Assembly: GCF_028829235.1 (NCBI RefSeq)
Contig: NZ_JAIWJY010000003.1
Span: 124,001-188,000, forward strand
Length of the DNA: 64,000 nt
Direction: 5' to 3'
DNA from: Tenacibaculum larymnensis
GTDB taxonomy: Bacteria; Bacteroidota; Bacteroidia; Flavobacteriales; Flavobacteriaceae
The notes beneath the pieces were generated by a model that saw only the letters and a list, made by a program, of their open reading frames with translations, searched no databases and was not told where the DNA came from. The position numbers and the translations under genes are program-made. Within the stretch, counting starts at the first letter, position 1; every line of letters starts with the position of its first letter. Shown piece after piece: positions 15,899 to 23,263 of the stretch.

Positions 15899-16719
15899 GT
15901 TAAATTGCTTAATTGTTCAACTTCCGTCTCTCTATTACGCCTGTGGGCATAGCGTTTCATTTTACTTTTGCTTATCTCAAACTTTTCGAATGCCGATCGG
16001 TAAATAAATTCCAATTCACTTTGTTGTGCACCAAATAAATTAGTGTCTATTAGCATATCGACCAACAATTTTTCAAGGGATGGAATAATGATATTTTCGG
16101 ATTGAACTAAAGGTGCTTCGGATACCAACTGCTTTAAAATTATTGCATTATCACTATTATGAACGTACAGCTCGAAAGTTTCAGCATCTGGTTCTGTAAA
16201 AACGGTTTTGCCTTGGTCTTTCAACTTGTAAAAAACGGATTGTACCACATCTTTTTCCAATTCAATTATGGTGTAAAATCTAAAGGGTTGGTGGCGCATA
16301 AATTGGTTTAACCATAAAGTGTTCCACACACAGAATTCAATGAATGGATAATCTTTTTTTATTTTATTGTACAGTCGTTTTAATTTGGTATCAATAACTG
16401 GAATAAATCTATCTTTTCCACTTAAAGTGTATTTACCTCTGGATGGGTTTTTTAACACACCTTCTTTTTTAAGTTTAGACAAATACACAGTGATAGAACT
16501 TTCCTTTAAGTTTGGAAAATCTTTCTGAATAAGCTCTACCAGACTGGTTTTTGAAATAGCTTGCTGGTCAACAAAGTATGTTGGTATTTTATCTTTAATA
16601 GTTTGTTCCAGAACAATGATATTTTGAGTTAAACTTTGGCAAAATACACATTTTTTGCCAAAGTTTAATAGTGAATAGCAATTACTTCCGTTTATCCGTA
16701 GCCTTTGTATCAAAAGCAA
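15883..16719 (-). CDS. AbiEi-like / DUF6577 antitoxin and transcriptional regulator
   Basis: The conserved protein begins around IIVLEQTIKDKIPTYFVD: an N-terminal winged helix (ISKTSLVELIQKDFPNLKESSITVYLSKLKKEGVL) with a basic wing (NPSRGKYTLS), then a larger domain (FIEFCVWNTLWLNQFMRHQPF, IPSLEKLLVDMLIDTNLF) resembling DUF6577 and AbiEi antitoxins. These bind DNA and neutralise AbiEii. The start is unclear: the only standard in-frame start codon in the first 130 codons is TTG at 16719, overlapping the upstream gene by 38 bp, while homology begins near 16620, where only ATC, ATT or GTT codons are in frame. A 16-bp-arm palindrome lies at 16629-16668. Confidence 0.75.
   Translation of the reverse strand: MLLIQRLRINGSNCYSLLNFGKKCVFCQSLTQNIIVLEQTIKDKIPTYFVDQQAISKTSLVELIQKDFPNLKESSITVYLSKLKKEGVLKNPSRGKYTLSGKDRFIPVIDTKLKRLYNKIKKDYPFIEFCVWNTLWLNQFMRHQPFRFYTIIELEKDVVQSVFYKLKDQGKTVFTEPDAETFELYVHNSDNAIILKQLVSEAPLVQSENIIIPSLEKLLVDMLIDTNLFGAQQSELEFIYRSAFEKFEISKSKMKRYAHRRNRETEVEQLSNLTLANN
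16629..16668. promoter_or_regulatory. Perfect 16-bp inverted repeat, probable AbiEi operator
   Basis: The arms TTAAACTTTGGCAAAA (16629-16644) and TTTTGCCAAAGTTTAA (16653-16668) are exact complements with an 8-bp spacer. The repeat lies between the stop of the helicase-loader gene (16682) and the region where antitoxin homology begins (about 16620). AbiEi-type antitoxins are known to repress their own promoter by binding inverted repeats, and the half-site recurs at 15890-15899, so this is the best candidate operator. Confidence 0.7.
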
Positions 16720-17344
16720 TCAAATTAAAAAGTTCCCGCATTCTGCTACGAACACGGTTTCCGTAGCGTTCTTCCAATTCTTCGGCATTGAGGTTGGTGG
16801 TTGCGTGGGTTTTTATTTTACGCTTTGTCTGTAGGTAAAGCTCGTATCGAGATAAGAGCACTTCGCCCATTACGTTTAAATCCTTTCCATAAAACCGACC
16901 AGCTGGCTCTACGCCCAAATCATCAAAACAGAAAAATTTGGAGTTACCATATTCTTCAATGGTTTTAAAACCGAGATGGTTAAAACTAAACGCTACATTC
17001 CGGCAAGGAATCATTTCATAAGGTCGTTGCATTGGAACGATATGGCGCAGCAATTTCATCAAGGTGGTTTTTCCACATCCTACAGGTCCAGAAAGTAAAA
17101 TACCTTTGTCGATATCAATTCCGTTCTTTTCACAGTTCTCTTTGTCCTTGATGAAATAATGGCAGAGGTTACGTATGATAGCCGTGTCCTCATCGTAGAT
17201 TCGGAAATTTTTTCCAAAGAGCATTTTTCCCTTGGCATTCAGGTAAATCAGGATTTTGTCAAAATCGTAGAGAACACTCTTGCCGTCAAACTTGCCAAGC
17301 GAATATTCCACGCCACCTTCGGTGATTTTAGAGGGGTTGTCCAT
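16682..17344 (-). CDS. DnaC/IstB-like AAA+ ATPase, probable helicase loader
   Basis: About 220 residues from the ATG at 17344 (MDNPSKITEGGVEYSLGKF); a longer open frame upstream overlaps the preceding gene and is unlikely to be used. Walker A: GILLSGPVGCGKTTLMKLL; Walker B: KFFCFDDLGVEPAG; sensor I region: IKTHATTNLNAEELEERYG; arginine finger region: NRVRSRMRELFNLIAF. This is the DnaC/IstB family of helicase loaders. It follows the initiator gene with a 17-bp overlap, reproducing the order of phage lambda O and P (initiator, then loader), so the probable role is loading host DnaB at the internal origin. It is unlikely to be IstB, since no transposase is adjacent. Confidence 0.8.
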   Translation of the reverse strand: MDNPSKITEGGVEYSLGKFDGKSVLYDFDKILIYLNAKGKMLFGKNFRIYDEDTAIIRNLCHYFIKDKENCEKNGIDIDKGILLSGPVGCGKTTLMKLLRHIVPMQRPYEMIPCRNVAFSFNHLGFKTIEEYGNSKFFCFDDLGVEPAGRFYGKDLNVMGEVLLSRYELYLQTKRKIKTHATTNLNAEELEERYGNRVRSRMRELFNLIAFDTKATDKRK

Positions 17345-18083
17345 AATCTTTGTTTTTAGTGGTTCGCAAGTTGTCCTTGATTTGGGACGCTTGTTTTTTG
17401 TTTGGTTTGTTTTCTTTGGCATATAACTCTGTCCTGCCCATCCAGTTAGTGGCCAAGGCTCGCCAATCTCGAATTTCTTTTCCATCGCTCGTTTGCCAAT
17501 TCCGAGTTTCATAATACTCGAAGAATTTTTTTCCTTCATCAGCATTAAAACCTTTTTCAATAAAAAAATCAATAACGGCCTGCCAGCCCTTTGGTTGTTT
17601 TAGATTGTTTACTTGTTTGGTATTGTTTATAGTAGATACCAATGCTTGTCCACTCACGGGACGGTTTGAGTCCACCACTTGTCCATTTTTGGGACGGTGC
17701 TGTCCCATAACAGGTTCACGGATGGGATGGTACTGTTCCGCAAGCTGTTCTAATATGGGATCGTACCGTCCCATATCCGGTTCATCACTTGTACCGATAA
17801 TGGCCATCTTGATTTTGCTTCCTTTGTAGGGGTTATTGGAAGGGAAATAGGTGAGATAGTTCCAAGAATCAAGGTTTGTCACACATCTATGGTAAGTGGA
17901 TTTTGAGCCAATCTTGGCTACACGCATTAATTCTCGACGGTTCACATAAAATTCATCTGCAAATCGGCTACTGTTCCATTCTTGGAACAGTGCCATATAG
18001 AGACTTATATGTGTTGGGTTGAGGCGGTCATCAAGAAAGAACTTTTCAAAAGCCGCATTAAGTAGCTTTATGTAGTTCATCAT
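17328..18083 (-). CDS. Replication initiator / DnaD-like primosomal protein with internal origin
   Basis: A 251-residue protein. The N-terminal domain (residues ~1-95; NPTHISLYMALFQEWNSSRF, YVNRRELMRVAKIGSKSTYH) is a winged-helix DNA-binding domain like those of phage replisome organisers. The C-terminal domain (residues ~165-220; GWQAVIDFFIEKGF, KKFFEYYETRNW, DWRALATNWMG) resembles the DnaD-type end of these proteins. The centre (about residues 104-147) consists of four 11-residue repeats with a conserved Pro (GRYDP, EQYHP, GQHRP, DSNRP) whose DNA carries four palindromes. It is followed by the helicase loader. Such genes are often labelled transcriptional regulators; replication initiation is my inference. 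Confidence 0.7.
   Translation of the reverse strand: MMNYIKLLNAAFEKFFLDDRLNPTHISLYMALFQEWNSSRFADEFYVNRRELMRVAKIGSKSTYHRCVTNLDSWNYLTYFPSNNPYKGSKIKMAIIGTSDEPDMGRYDPILEQLAEQYHPIREPVMGQHRPKNGQVVDSNRPVSGQALVSTINNTKQVNNLKQPKGWQAVIDFFIEKGFNADEGKKFFEYYETRNWQTSDGKEIRDWRALATNWMGRTELYAKENKPNKKQASQIKDNLRTTKNKDYGQPL
17591..17773. other. Probable replication origin: four 33-bp iterons plus adjacent A+T-rich stretch
   Basis: Inside the initiator gene, 16-bp imperfect palindromes begin at 17658 (GGGACGGTTTGAGTCC), 17691 (GGGACGGTGCTGTCCC), 17724 (GGGATGGTACTGTTCC) and 17757 (GGGATCGTACCGTCCC), each exactly 33 bp after the last. On the loader side lies a low-GC, strand-asymmetric run (17591-17640, 14 G+C in 50 bases). 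Iterons within the initiator gene next to an A+T-rich stretch and followed by a helicase-loader gene match the layout of the phage lambda origin. Origin function is inference. Confidence 0.55.
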
Positions 18084-18368
18084 TTAAGAATTTGTCTTGT
18101 GTTGTACATGGTTTGAGGTCATTACATCTTGAATTTCTTCGGCATCGTAATAGATTATGCCTCCAACTTTTGTGTATGGTAGCGTACCATTGATTCGAAG
18201 ATTCTGTAATGTTCCTGGACTGACTTGAAGCAAGTCCATAACTTCTGAAGATTTGAGATATTTTTTAAGTTTTCCAGTAGCTTGTTTGGAAAGAAGGTTT
18301 TTAATGTCATCGAGCAATTCTATTTTAAATTCCCGAAGATCGTCTGTGGTAATAATATTTGCTGGCAT
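18084..18368 (-). CDS. Helix-turn-helix (excisionase/MerR-like) DNA-binding protein
   Basis: A 94-residue protein. After a charged coiled N-terminus (residues ~8-40) comes a HTH_17-type winged helix: YLKSSEVMDLLQVSPGTLQNLRINGTLPYTKVGGIIYYDAEEI, the excisionase-like fold widely found in Bacteroidetes conjugative elements beside replication or mobilisation genes. It probably regulates excision or the replication module. Its stop directly abuts the start of the initiator gene. A hairpin followed by a T-rich run lies 23 bp upstream of its ATG. Confidence 0.8.
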   Translation of the reverse strand: MPANIITTDDLREFKIELLDDIKNLLSKQATGKLKKYLKSSEVMDLLQVSPGTLQNLRINGTLPYTKVGGIIYYDAEEIQDVMTSNHVQHKTNS

Positions 18369-18390
18369 AATAGAACGGTTTTAAAAGAAA

Positions 18391-18430
18391 GGGGCTATCA
18401 TTATCGCTTTTCAACTAATTTGATAGCCCC
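18391..18430 (-). terminator. Terminator-like hairpin in the leader of the HTH gene
   Basis: Perfect 10-bp arms GGGGCTATCA and TGATAGCCCC with a 20-base loop. Read on the minus strand the hairpin is followed by TTTCTTTT, so it has the features of an intrinsic terminator. It ends 23 bp before the ATG of the HTH gene, which suggests attenuation, or termination of transcripts from rteC. Confidence 0.5.
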
Positions 18431-18537
18431 TGACCTGATTTAACTCACGAGCTTTAGTATTTTAATAAAAAAGTGTTCGTGAATCTGTCGATTTGACTTT
18501 CGTTCTACAAATTTGGGATGATTTATTGGATATTAAC

Positions 18538-18560
18538 CCCAAGTCATACCCAAGTTGGGT
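18538..18560. promoter_or_regulatory. Operator-like repeat, copy 1 (control region)
   Basis: CCCAAGT, a 3-base spacer, then ACCCAAGTTGGGT, itself a 13-bp palindrome (ACCCAA/TTGGGT). A near-identical element lies 127 bp away at 18665-18687. The 348-bp gene-free stretch 18369-18716 between the HTH gene and rteC holds these two elements and the hairpin at 18391-18430. Confidence 0.5.
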
Positions 18561-18664
18561 GTTTTTATATACTCATTTTCAATGGTTTAAATTAGTTTTG
18601 TTTAGCGGTTGTCCTGAAAATAGTATATGCTAAATGATAATAACGAAAATTAATTTTATTTTTT

Positions 18665-18687
18665 CCCAAGTAGTACCCAACTTGGGA
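18665..18687. promoter_or_regulatory. Operator-like repeat, copy 2 (control region)
   Basis: CCCAAGT, a 3-base spacer, then ACCCAACTTGGGA, a near copy of the element at 18538-18560 with the palindrome centre changed from G to C. It lies 30 bp beyond the 3' end of rteC. The pairing suggests a dimeric regulator binding both sites, possibly with looping, or accessory sites for an excision complex. Confidence 0.5.
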
Positions 18688-18716
18688 AGAAATTTAACAT
18701 TTAAGCGAAATGAATT

Positions 18717-19439
18717 TTATCCATCCGTTTCCTCCATTCTCCTTAAAAGTGTTGCTTTCAGTCTATCGATAAACTTGGTTTGGTCAATTTTCCGTTCTCT
18801 AATTTCGAGAAAAGTTCTATAAACATTTCCGAGTTTGAGTTCAAAGATGTCTTCACAAGCCGAAGCCATCTCTTTAATCCCAGCCGTACCACTTTTTATC
18901 GCTCCTGAAGCCTGTAAGGCATAAATCAATTCAATTAGGTCTGTTTTTGAGGCTGTCCATCCAAGTCGCTCGCCATTTGATAAAGTACTCAGTTTATTCT
19001 GTACACCGTTTGACAGATCCCTCAAATAACTTAACTCTTCTACGTAATGACTGATTAATAAATCGTAGGCCATAATTTTGGCAATTGCATTATCGTGGCT
19101 TGTGGAAAATTCTGCATCGGTATAAAAATGAGATGTGTTTGACACCAGACTGATTTTATCATTTCCTCGTAAAAAATAGAATTCATCCAAAAGTTCAGAA
19201 TCTTCCCTGTAATATTTTATAAAATCTATATTTCGCCGATTGCTTTCTTGTAGTTTATTTATTTCTGAATCGATAAATTCCTGTTGAGATTTTATGGTGC
19301 CAGCAGGTCTGTTTATTAAAAAATTGTAGAGTTTGGCATAAAATTTCAATCTGCTATAAACATAAGGCTTATGTTTTTTAAAGAATATGATTTCATTTTG
19401 TTTGTCTTGAAATTCATTTTCTCTTACACAAACTCGCAA
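18717..19439 (-). CDS. rteC: RteC-domain regulator, 5' end disrupted
   Basis: The visible frame from a TTG at 19439 codes for 240 residues with RteC features: IIFFKKHKPYVYSRLKFYAKLYNFL, HFYTDAEFSTSHDNAIAKIMAYDLLISHY, TDLIELIYALQASGAI. RteC of CTnDOT controls excision in response to tetracycline. The same frame stays open to 19538 with RteC-like sequence (VEQGISISRQYLQQL) but has no ATG; another frame, beginning at TTG 19567, codes for HKLIHKILDNYKEEIKAV, the expected N-terminus. A one-base frameshift near 19505-19530 joins the two, so full length would be about 280 residues. The gene is either a recent pseudogene or contains a sequence error. Confidence 0.7.
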   Translation of the reverse strand: MRVCVRENEFQDKQNEIIFFKKHKPYVYSRLKFYAKLYNFLINRPAGTIKSQQEFIDSEINKLQESNRRNIDFIKYYREDSELLDEFYFLRGNDKISLVSNTSHFYTDAEFSTSHDNAIAKIMAYDLLISHYVEELSYLRDLSNGVQNKLSTLSNGERLGWTASKTDLIELIYALQASGAIKSGTAGIKEMASACEDIFELKLGNVYRTFLEIRERKIDQTKFIDRLKATLLRRMEETDG

Positions 19440-19627
19440 TTGCTGTAAGTATTGTCTTGAAATGGAAATACCTTGTTCAACATTATTGAAATCGTTAAGA
19501 TTAGATTCCTTACTGCTTTTATTTCCTCTTTGTAATTATCTAAAATTTTATGAATCAGCTTATGCAAAATATTTGGGGCTTTAGATTTGGGTTAATTATC
19601 AATAAATATGGTTATGTGCTTATTTTT

Positions 19628-20842
19628 TTATGGTGGATTTTTGAAAAAGAATAAAAAACCAATAACAGCCAAGACAATGCTGCCAGCAATTATAAAAGGG
19701 TAGTAAAAACCACCTGCGAGTAACCAAGTCCCTAAAACAGGCCCTAGAATTTGACCAACGCTATTAGTAGAGCTCTGAATAGAAATGTTCCTGCCAGTAT
19801 TTTGCTTTGATATTAATGAGACCGCAGAAAGTAAATTTGGGGTTACCATAGCACCTCCAGCAGCGAAAACAACGATTAACACATATACCAAGTATTCATT
19901 CTTAAAAAAGGGAAAGACAATTAAGGATAATCCAGATATAAACAACCCTAATGCAATTTGTTTCTTTGTGGATAAAAACTTCTCTCCGTAAGTAGCGAAC
20001 AAAGGTTGTAAAACAGCCATTATTGAACCACATAGCATAAAACCAATACCTATTTGGTTACTGTTAAATCCTAATTCATCTTTCCCATATATTGAAAAGA
20101 CAGTTTCAAACAGCGTTACTACAAATTGGATGACAAACGACAGACCCAGTAATACGACAAAATATTTGGTAAATGTGAATCGCAAGCTCGCTTTTTGTGT
20201 TGTGAACGTATGTACGCGAGTGGTGTTTTTTAACCATTTTGCTACTACAAATAAGACTATAAGTCCTAGAAGAGCGGCAAACAAAAAGGGTACTGAAAAT
20301 CGGTCTAAATGCAGCAGACCTATCGTATATTTTAAATGAAGGTCAGTTTGAGACAGAAAGCCACCAATGACAGGGCCAAAAATAACACCAGAGCTAATGG
20401 CAACACCAGACCAGGCCATTATTTTGGTTCTCCGTTTTTCTGAAGTAATGTCGCTTAAATATGCGTTGCTAACAGGAATAACTGAAGACGTAAAAATACC
20501 TCCAAATATTCGAGCAATATATAGCATTGTCAAAGATGTTGCTAGACCAGTAAGCAATTGCATTATAACAAACCCAATTAGACCGATTAATATAATTGGT
20601 TTACGTCCATATCTATCTGAAAGCTTTCCCCATACCACAACAAAAATTAATTGAAATAATGGATAAATGCTTGTTAGCAGTCCAATATGGAAGTTGATTA
20701 AATCGGTATCAAGATTGTCTTTTAAAGCTAATCTTTCGGTATAGTAAGGAAGGGTTGGCAATAATATACCATAGCCCAGCATCACTACAAATAAACTCAA
20801 CAGGATTAAAAATATCCTGTTGAGTTTTTCTTTTCTTTCCAT
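19628..20842 (-). CDS. MFS drug/efflux transporter (TetA/NorA-like DHA1)
   Basis: A 404-residue transporter with 12 predicted transmembrane helices. Motif A between helices 2 and 3 reads GKLSDRYGRKPI, and the helix-5 motif C region reads SGVIFGPVIGGFL, typical of drug:H+ antiporters of the TetA/NorA group. It lies between rteC and copB on the minus strand with no gap before copB (stop 19628, start 20842; copB ends at 20843), so it may be transcribed with the copper ATPase. Substrate is unknown; tetracycline export is possible given the adjacent rteC, but nothing in the sequence proves it. Confidence 0.75.
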   Translation of the reverse strand: MERKEKLNRIFLILLSLFVVMLGYGILLPTLPYYTERLALKDNLDTDLINFHIGLLTSIYPLFQLIFVVVWGKLSDRYGRKPIILIGLIGFVIMQLLTGLATSLTMLYIARIFGGIFTSSVIPVSNAYLSDITSEKRRTKIMAWSGVAISSGVIFGPVIGGFLSQTDLHLKYTIGLLHLDRFSVPFLFAALLGLIVLFVVAKWLKNTTRVHTFTTQKASLRFTFTKYFVVLLGLSFVIQFVVTLFETVFSIYGKDELGFNSNQIGIGFMLCGSIMAVLQPLFATYGEKFLSTKKQIALGLFISGLSLIVFPFFKNEYLVYVLIVVFAAGGAMVTPNLLSAVSLISKQNTGRNISIQSSTNSVGQILGPVLGTWLLAGGFYYPFIIAGSIVLAVIGFLFFFKNPP

Positions 20843-22945
20843 TTATTTTTTACCGATTTTTCTTTTTAACAATTGTGCATTAATGGCCACTATAATGGTG
20901 CTCAAACTCATAAATACAGCTCCAACGGCAGGTCCTAAAACAAAGCCTGAAGAATATAGTACGCCAGCTGCTAAAGGAATAGCCACTACATTATATCCCG
21001 TAGCCCAGATTAGATTCTGAATCATTTTGTTATAGGTCGCTTTTCCGAATAGAATTAGATTGGCAATATCCTGTGGATTGCTATTTACCAAAATAATATC
21101 GGCAGTTTCAGCAGCCACATCTGTTCCGGAACCAACGGCAATACCAACATCAGCTTTTGCAAGTGCAGGCGCATCGTTTACACCATCGCCAGTCATAGCC
21201 ACAAATTCTCCTTTGTTTTGTAACTTTTCTACAATTTCTACCTTTTGATGTGGCAGCACTTCAGCATAGTAACCATCCAAGCCAAGCTTATCACTTACAG
21301 CTTTGGCTGTTTTTTCGTTATCTCCTGTTGCCATCAAAACTTTAATGTTATTCTTTTTAAAGACTTTTATGGCTTCGGCAGATTCTGGTCGTATTTCATC
21401 GGCAAGAGCAATGTAACCAGCTAATTTTCCATCAATCAATACAAAAACAACTGTTTCAGCGGCATCACTGTATGCGTCTTCGGGAATAGTGATTTTTTCA
21501 TCCCTTAAAAAACCAGGACTAACCACTTTTACTTGCTTACCTTCTACATTGGCCTCAACGCCTTTACCTGTAATTGCATTAAAGTTTTCAGGCTTTGGGA
21601 TGGTCATATTATCTTCTTTGACTTTTTTAATAATACCTACGGCGATAGGATGTTCCGAACTTTGTTCCAATGCACTCGAAAGCCTTAAAATTTCTTCAGA
21701 TGAATAAGTTTCGCTAACAGACTCAATTCGAGTAACGCCAAAATCGCCTTTGGTCAATGTTCCCGTTTTATCAAACAATAAAGCTGATATTTTTCGGGAT
21801 TCTTCAAAAGCGGTCCTATTTCGAATTAATAACCCGTTTTGAGCTGAAACAGCAGTAGAAATAGCAACCACAAGTGGTATGGCAAGACCTAATGCGTGTG
21901 GACAAGCAATGACCATAACGGTAACCATTCTTTCTAAAGCATAGACAAATGGAAAGCCTAAAATCAGCCATACCGCTAATGTTCCAAAACCAATAGCCAA
22001 AGCGATATAGGTTAACCATTTTGCAGCCCTGTCTGAAAGATTTTGCATCTTGGATTTGGTTTTTTGCGCTTCTTCGACCATTTTGATGACCTTGTTGAGA
22101 TAGCTATCTTTTCCAGTATGCTCAACCTTTACTTTTAAGGTACTGTTACCATTTACCGAACCACCAATAACCTTATCGTTTTCATCTTTTTTTACAGGTT
22201 TGGATTCTCCTGTTAGCATTGATTCATTCAAGTAACTGGAACCTTCAACAATGATTCCATCAGCTGGAACTTTTTCACCTGGTTTTACAAGTATTACGTC
22301 ATCTTTCAGTAAATCTTCCAGAGGAATATCTTCAATAGTGTCTCCTTTAACACGATGTGCCTCGGCAGGCATCATGCTTACTAACAGCTGCAAGGCCTTA
22401 GAGGCGCCTAGAACGCTTTTCATCTCTATCCAATGACCTACAAGCATAATAGCAATAAGCGTAGCCAGTTCCCAGAAAAAATCGACACCTTCTAAACCAA
22501 ACACCGTTGCCGAACTATAAACGTAAGCCACGGTAATGGCCATAGAAATAAGGGTCATCATCCCTGGTGCACCTTTTTTGATTTCAGACCAGAATCCTTT
22601 TAAAAATGGCCAACCACCATAGAAATATACGATTGTGGAAAGTGCAAAAAGGATATATGGATTTCCGGGAAGCAAAAACTCATATCCAAAAAAGTCCTGA
22701 ATCATCGGTGAGAAGAACAGTATGGGAATAGTAAGTACAAGGGTTACCCAAAACCGTTTTCTAAAATCGGCAATCATCATTTTATGATGGTCGTGGCCCA
22801 TTTGACCGTGACCCGGATTGTGACCCGAATGGTCCCCACCTTTGTGGTTCATTTTAGAATGGTCTTCTTTTTTGTGTTTCATCTTCGAATGGTCCATTTT
22901 AGAATGGTCCATTTCATCGTGATTGTGGTGTTCGTGATTTTCCAT
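20843..22945 (-). CDS. copB: Copper-exporting P1B-type ATPase, CopB subgroup
   Basis: A 700-residue heavy-metal ATPase. The first ~60 residues are a His/Met-rich metal-binding tail (repeats of DHSKM) instead of an HMA domain. Motifs: phosphatase loop LTGES, membrane metal site CPHALG (the CPH motif of subgroup P1B-3, copper/silver exporters), phosphorylation site DKTGTLT, hinge GDGVNDAPALAKADVGIA. Inner-membrane copper export from the cytoplasm is the expected role. All catalytic motifs are present and length is normal. Confidence 0.93.
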   Translation of the reverse strand: MENHEHHNHDEMDHSKMDHSKMKHKKEDHSKMNHKGGDHSGHNPGHGQMGHDHHKMMIADFRKRFWVTLVLTIPILFFSPMIQDFFGYEFLLPGNPYILFALSTIVYFYGGWPFLKGFWSEIKKGAPGMMTLISMAITVAYVYSSATVFGLEGVDFFWELATLIAIMLVGHWIEMKSVLGASKALQLLVSMMPAEAHRVKGDTIEDIPLEDLLKDDVILVKPGEKVPADGIIVEGSSYLNESMLTGESKPVKKDENDKVIGGSVNGNSTLKVKVEHTGKDSYLNKVIKMVEEAQKTKSKMQNLSDRAAKWLTYIALAIGFGTLAVWLILGFPFVYALERMVTVMVIACPHALGLAIPLVVAISTAVSAQNGLLIRNRTAFEESRKISALLFDKTGTLTKGDFGVTRIESVSETYSSEEILRLSSALEQSSEHPIAVGIIKKVKEDNMTIPKPENFNAITGKGVEANVEGKQVKVVSPGFLRDEKITIPEDAYSDAAETVVFVLIDGKLAGYIALADEIRPESAEAIKVFKKNNIKVLMATGDNEKTAKAVSDKLGLDGYYAEVLPHQKVEIVEKLQNKGEFVAMTGDGVNDAPALAKADVGIAVGSGTDVAAETADIILVNSNPQDIANLILFGKATYNKMIQNLIWATGYNVVAIPLAAGVLYSSGFVLGPAVGAVFMSLSTIIVAINAQLLKRKIGKK

Positions 22946-22963
22946 TATTGTCTTGTTTAAGTG

Positions 22964-23257
22964 TTATCGTAATTTTTTTCTCATAGCTTCCGAAATGTTT
23001 TCGGCATAGACGCCATAGGCATCTACCAGAAGTCCTTTAATTCCATCATTGGAGGATATAGCATATAAAATGCTATTATCGTCGGTACTGCTCATACCCT
23101 CAAAACGATGCATCTCGTCAACATTAAAATCTTCTGGGTGTATTTCAATTTTTAGTGAGGCACACTCCAAACATTCTGGTTTTAGGTTAAAATCATATGT
23201 ATAGCCATTTCCCTGTAAATCGTTTATGGCTTCAGAAAGTGTATCGTAATTTTTCAT
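22964..23257 (-). CDS. Conserved small protein often mislabelled PRPP synthetase-like
   Basis: A 97-residue soluble protein (NYDTLSEAINDLQGNGYTYDFN, HPEDFNVDEMHRFEGMSSTDDNSILYAISSNDGIKGLLVDAYGVY) of a widespread Bacteroidetes family whose function is unknown. Database entries sometimes call it phosphoribosylpyrophosphate synthetase, but it is far too short and has none of the motifs. It contains a CLEC pair. It is the neighbour of copB, with 18 bp between them. Confidence 0.6.
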   Translation of the reverse strand: MKNYDTLSEAINDLQGNGYTYDFNLKPECLECASLKIEIHPEDFNVDEMHRFEGMSSTDDNSILYAISSNDGIKGLLVDAYGVYAENISEAMRKKLR

Positions 23258-23263
23258 CTGTCT

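Noticed and set aside
16682..17344. IstB transposition helper
   Set aside because: No IstA transposase or terminal repeats nearby; the gene overlaps a replication-initiator-like gene.
17345..17572. N-terminal extension of the helicase loader to 17572
   Set aside because: This part overlaps the coding sequence of the initiator in another frame; the family starts near ATG 17344.
17658..17773. Four repeats at a regular 33-bp spacing, which could suggest a CRISPR array
   Set aside because: The conserved cores are only 16 bp, the spacers are 17 bp and partly conserved, the whole lies in a long coding frame as 11-residue repeats, and no cas gene is nearby.
19628..20842. Tetracycline-resistance pump by association with rteC
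   Set aside because: MFS motifs fit many drug pumps; nothing in the sequence defines the substrate.
22964..23257. PRPP synthetase, as this family is sometimes labelled
   Set aside because: Only 97 residues, with none of the PRPP or ATP motifs; the real enzyme is at 23905-24798.
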